From DASQUK01 sp046723645 (GTDB taxonomy: Bacteria > Actinomycetota > Acidimicrobiia > Acidimicrobiales > VFJN01), in contig JBKOUY010000224.1 in the NCBI GenBank assembly GCA_046723645.1, positions 1 through 26,114 on the forward strand: 26,114 nt of DNA. The letters run 5' to 3'. Below the pieces are notes generated by a model. It worked only from the letters and a program-made list of their open reading frames with translations, was not told the origin of the DNA and made no database searches. Of this stretch, positions 23,910 through 26,114 are shown piece after piece. Both the position numbers and the translations under genes were made by a program. How positions within the stretch are numbered: the stretch's first letter is position 1; every line of letters begins with the position of its first letter.

Positions 23910-26114
23910 GTGCGACGAGCCGGCGTGCTGGCCTTGGTTGTGGTGCTGATGGCGGGCGTGGCCTGCGGGCGCCCGCTCCGCCCCGGCGCTGGTGGCGGTG
24001 GTGGTGCCGGCGCCGGTGGCGGAGGCGGCCTCGGGTCGGGGGACGGCTACGTCGACCAGCGAGAGTGGCGATCCCGCCAGGACCAGTACCTGCGCTTCGC
24101 CACCGAGCGGCTCGACCCGTCGTCGGTGCCGAACGTGCTCGCCCACTTCACCCGAGCGCAGCGGGACCGACGGTTCGGCTTCGAGCCCGACGCCATCGGC
24201 CCCGACGCCTTCGCCGCCACGTTCGCGAAGATCGACGGCCACGCCGACACCAGCGACTTCGACATGATGCGCCTGATGGCCCTCTGGTACGGGCACCGGC
24301 GAGAGGTGCGCGCCGACCTCCGGGCTGCGATCGAGCAGCGCTTCACGAGCTTCCGGTACTGGTACACCGACCCGCTGCCGACCGGCGTCGTCGACAACAA
24401 GTGGTTCTGGTCGGAGAACCACCGCATCATCTTCCATACGCTCGAGTACCTGGCCGGCCGGGCGCTCCCGAGCGCGACCTTCGACATCACCGGCGAACCC
24501 GGCACCATCCACGCCGATCGGGGCCGCCGGCGCATCGAGGCGTGGCTCGACGAGAAGGCCAGATGGGGGTTCTCCGAGTGGCACTCGGACGTCTACTACG
24601 GCGAGGACATCGAGGCGCTCCTGCTGCTGACCGAGAACGCGCAACGCGACCTGGCGCGGCGCGCCGCGGCGATGCTCGACGTGTTCTTCTACGACCTGGC
24701 GATCCACCAGGTGCAGGGCAACGTCGGCGTCACCCACGGCCGGTCGTACATGAAGGACAAGAGCCGGGCCGCCGACCAGGACGTGTTCGGTGCAGTCAAG
24801 CTGGCATTCGGCACGTCCGACCAGCCCTATCCGTCCCGTTCGGACGCCGACGCCACCGCGCTGGCGGCGGCGGAGCGCTACCGCCTGCCGGCGGTCATCG
24901 AGCGGGTGGCCCGGAGCCCCGAGCCGCTGCTCGACCGCGAGCACATGGGCGCGCCGATCGACGTCGACCAGCCGTTCAGCGCCGATCCGCCCTCCCCCGT
25001 GCCCGGCGTGTCCAACACCCATCCCGAGGCCATCCCGTTCTGGTGGGAGCGCGGGGCCTTCACGGCGTGGCAGGTCGTGCCGCTGACACTTGCCACCATC
25101 GAGGAACGCAACCTGTGGGAGACGACGCTGTTCCAGCCCTTCCGGGCCCTGGCCGACGTCGCCGGCGGCGATCCCCAGGTGGCCGCACAGCTGGCACACG
25201 CCCTGCGCTGTCAGATCAACATCGGGCTGCTCACCGAGGTCGACACCGTCACCTGGCGGACACCCCACGCGATGCTGTCGAGCGCGCAGGACTACCGGCC
25301 CGGCTGCTTCGGCTGGCAGTTCCACGCGTGGCAGGCGACGCTCGACGAGGACGCAGTCGTCTTCACGACCAACCCCGGGAACGAGCCGCGGCCCGGGGAC
25401 CGCTGGGTCGACGCCGACCTGTACTGGAGCGGCGCCGCCACCATGCCCCGGAGCGCCCAGCACGGTGCCGCCGTCATCAACATGTACGCCCCGCAGTACC
25501 CGGCGCCCACGGGCCCGCCCCTCGACGCCTTCGGCTACCTGCCCTACACCCACGCCTACTTCCCGACCGAGCGGTTCGACGAGGTGCGCCAAACAGTGGC
25601 GAGTCGGTCGCCCGACCGAGACGATCAAGGGGCGGCGGGCGGGGGTCGGTCTGGATGGACCTTCGGGCGCAAGGGCGACGGCTACGTCGCGCTCTGGTCG
25701 TGGCGGCCCACCGAATGGCGCACCCACGACCCGACGGTGACGTTCACCAACGGGCTCACCCAGCCGTTCGACCTGGTGGCGCGCGGCGGGGCGGCCAACG
25801 TGTGGATCTCGGAGGTGGGCGACGCCGGCCGCTGGGGCTCGTTCGACGCGTTCGTGGCTGCGGTGTCGGGGGCGGCGATCGATGTGACGGACCTAGGTTC
25901 CGCCGGCGGCGTGTCACGGGGATTCGACGTCAGCTACGCCTCGCCCACCGAGGGCACAATGACATTCTCCTGGACCGGGCCGTTGTCCGTCGACGGCACC
26001 GAGGTGCCGCTCCACGGGGACCAGCGTTTCGACAACGCCTTCGGCACCACGGCCTTCGGCGACACCGCCATCGAGATCGGCGACGGCCGCGCCAGCCTGA
26101 CGCTCAACCTGGCC
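23910..26114 (+). CDS. Large exported putative lipoprotein, probable alpha/alpha-toroid domain (C-terminus outside window)
   Basis: I read this frame by hand; it stays open for 735 codons to the window end. Residues 1-19 form a signal peptide with RR, a Val/Leu core and MAGVAC, Cys19 being the likely lipidated residue, although Gly at -3 makes the lipobox weak. A Gly-rich tether covers about 27-45. The next 450 residues are Trp/His/Asp-rich with WFWSENHRIIFHTLEYLAG (about 165), GFSEWHSDVYYGEDIEALLLL (about 220) and NVGVTHGRSYMKDKSRAADQD (about 270). These look like an alpha/alpha-toroid active-site groove as in lyases and glycoside hydrolases. Beyond about 590 it becomes beta-rich. I do not know a characterised member, so catalysis is unproven. 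It follows the glycan-related fusion gene by 89 nt. Confidence 0.78.
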   Translation, partial: MRRAGVLALVVVLMAGVACGRPLRPGAGGGGGAGAGGGGGLGSGDGYVDQREWRSRQDQYLRFATERLDPSSVPNVLAHFTRAQRDRRFGFEPDAIGPDAFAATFAKIDGHADTSDFDMMRLMALWYGHRREVRADLRAAIEQRFTSFRYWYTDPLPTGVVDNKWFWSENHRIIFHTLEYLAGRALPSATFDITGEPGTIHADRGRRRIEAWLDEKARWGFSEWHSDVYYGEDIEALLLLTENAQRDLARRAAAMLDVFFYDLAIHQVQGNVGVTHGRSYMKDKSRAADQDVFGAVKLAFGTSDQPYPSRSDADATALAAAERYRLPAVIERVARSPEPLLDREHMGAPIDVDQPFSADPPSPVPGVSNTHPEAIPFWWERGAFTAWQVVPLTLATIEERNLWETTLFQPFRALADVAGGDPQVAAQLAHALRCQINIGLLTEVDTVTWRTPHAMLSSAQDYRPGCFGWQFHAWQATLDEDAVVFTTNPGNEPRPGDRWVDADLYWSGAATMPRSAQHGAAVINMYAPQYPAPTGPPLDAFGYLPYTHAYFPTERFDEVRQTVASRSPDRDDQGAAGGGRSGWTFGRKGDGYVALWSWRPTEWRTHDPTVTFTNGLTQPFDLVARGGAANVWISEVGDAGRWGSFDAFVAAVSGAAIDVTDLGSAGGVSRGFDVSYASPTEGTMTFSWTGPLSVDGTEVPLHGDQRFDNAFGTTAFGDTAIEIGDGRASLTLNLA

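Noticed and set aside
23601..25727. Open frame of 708 codons on the minus strand opposite the exported lipoprotein
   Set aside because: It has low-complexity Val/Gly/Arg composition. The opposite strand has a signal peptide, ribosome site and well-patterned protein for 735 codons.

Overview
The window is a very GC-rich, almost fully coding stretch of about 26 kb carrying 20 protein genes, the first and last cut by the window ends. Gene families, GTG starts, ATGA/GTGA gene overlaps, a fused LivH-LivM permease, mycobacterial-type acyl-CoA genes and several start codons lying 7-10 nt downstream of a TANNNT-like box all point to an actinobacterium. Class Acidimicrobiia or a relative is my guess, not a proof. 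I see no rRNA, tRNA, CRISPR array, insertion sequence or phage gene.

Region 1 (1-4.7 kb): a truncated Ala-rich coiled-coil protein (-) diverges from a FadD3-like acyl-CoA synthetase (+). The synthetase runs 59 nt into a convergent DUF1697 gene (-). An alpha/beta hydrolase and a metallo-beta-lactamase-fold hydrolase (+) follow as a translationally coupled pair. Region 2 (4.7-8.5 kb): a crotonase-fold protein (-) and a family III CoA-transferase (+) diverge from nearly the same point, followed by an Amidohydro_3 enzyme (+). Both the crotonase and the CoA-transferase have their domain segments in a permuted order, which I regard as the most striking observation here. Strong hairpins lie at the convergent junctions at 4.7 and 8.55 kb.

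Region 3 (8.58-15.75 kb, all -): a six-gene operon reading livK-like lipoprotein, livHM fusion, livG, livF, a small two-helix membrane protein and an AMP-forming acyl-CoA synthetase. The layout suggests uptake of a carboxylic acid followed at once by CoA activation. A TetR-type palindrome resembling the KstR box lies upstream of livK.

Region 4 (15.9-21.1 kb): a small family 2 glycosyltransferase (+), then a tightly packed four-gene operon (-) of an OYE-like flavin oxidoreductase, a D-2-hydroxyacid dehydrogenase, a DHDPS-like lyase and a DUF6807/PmoA-like protein. This looks like a catabolic module for an unknown oxo- or sugar-acid-type compound. The 5' end of the dehydrogenase gene runs through a GCTCGCTC-rich repeat.

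Region 5 (21.1-26.1 kb, +): an 885-residue protein whose C-terminal third is a GT-B glycosyltransferase and whose first part looks like an all-helical toroid plus a beta-rich region, then a large exported putative lipoprotein, also probably toroid-like, that runs off the window. Together they suggest handling of an unidentified surface glycan. All functional assignments come from reading motifs; no database search was made.
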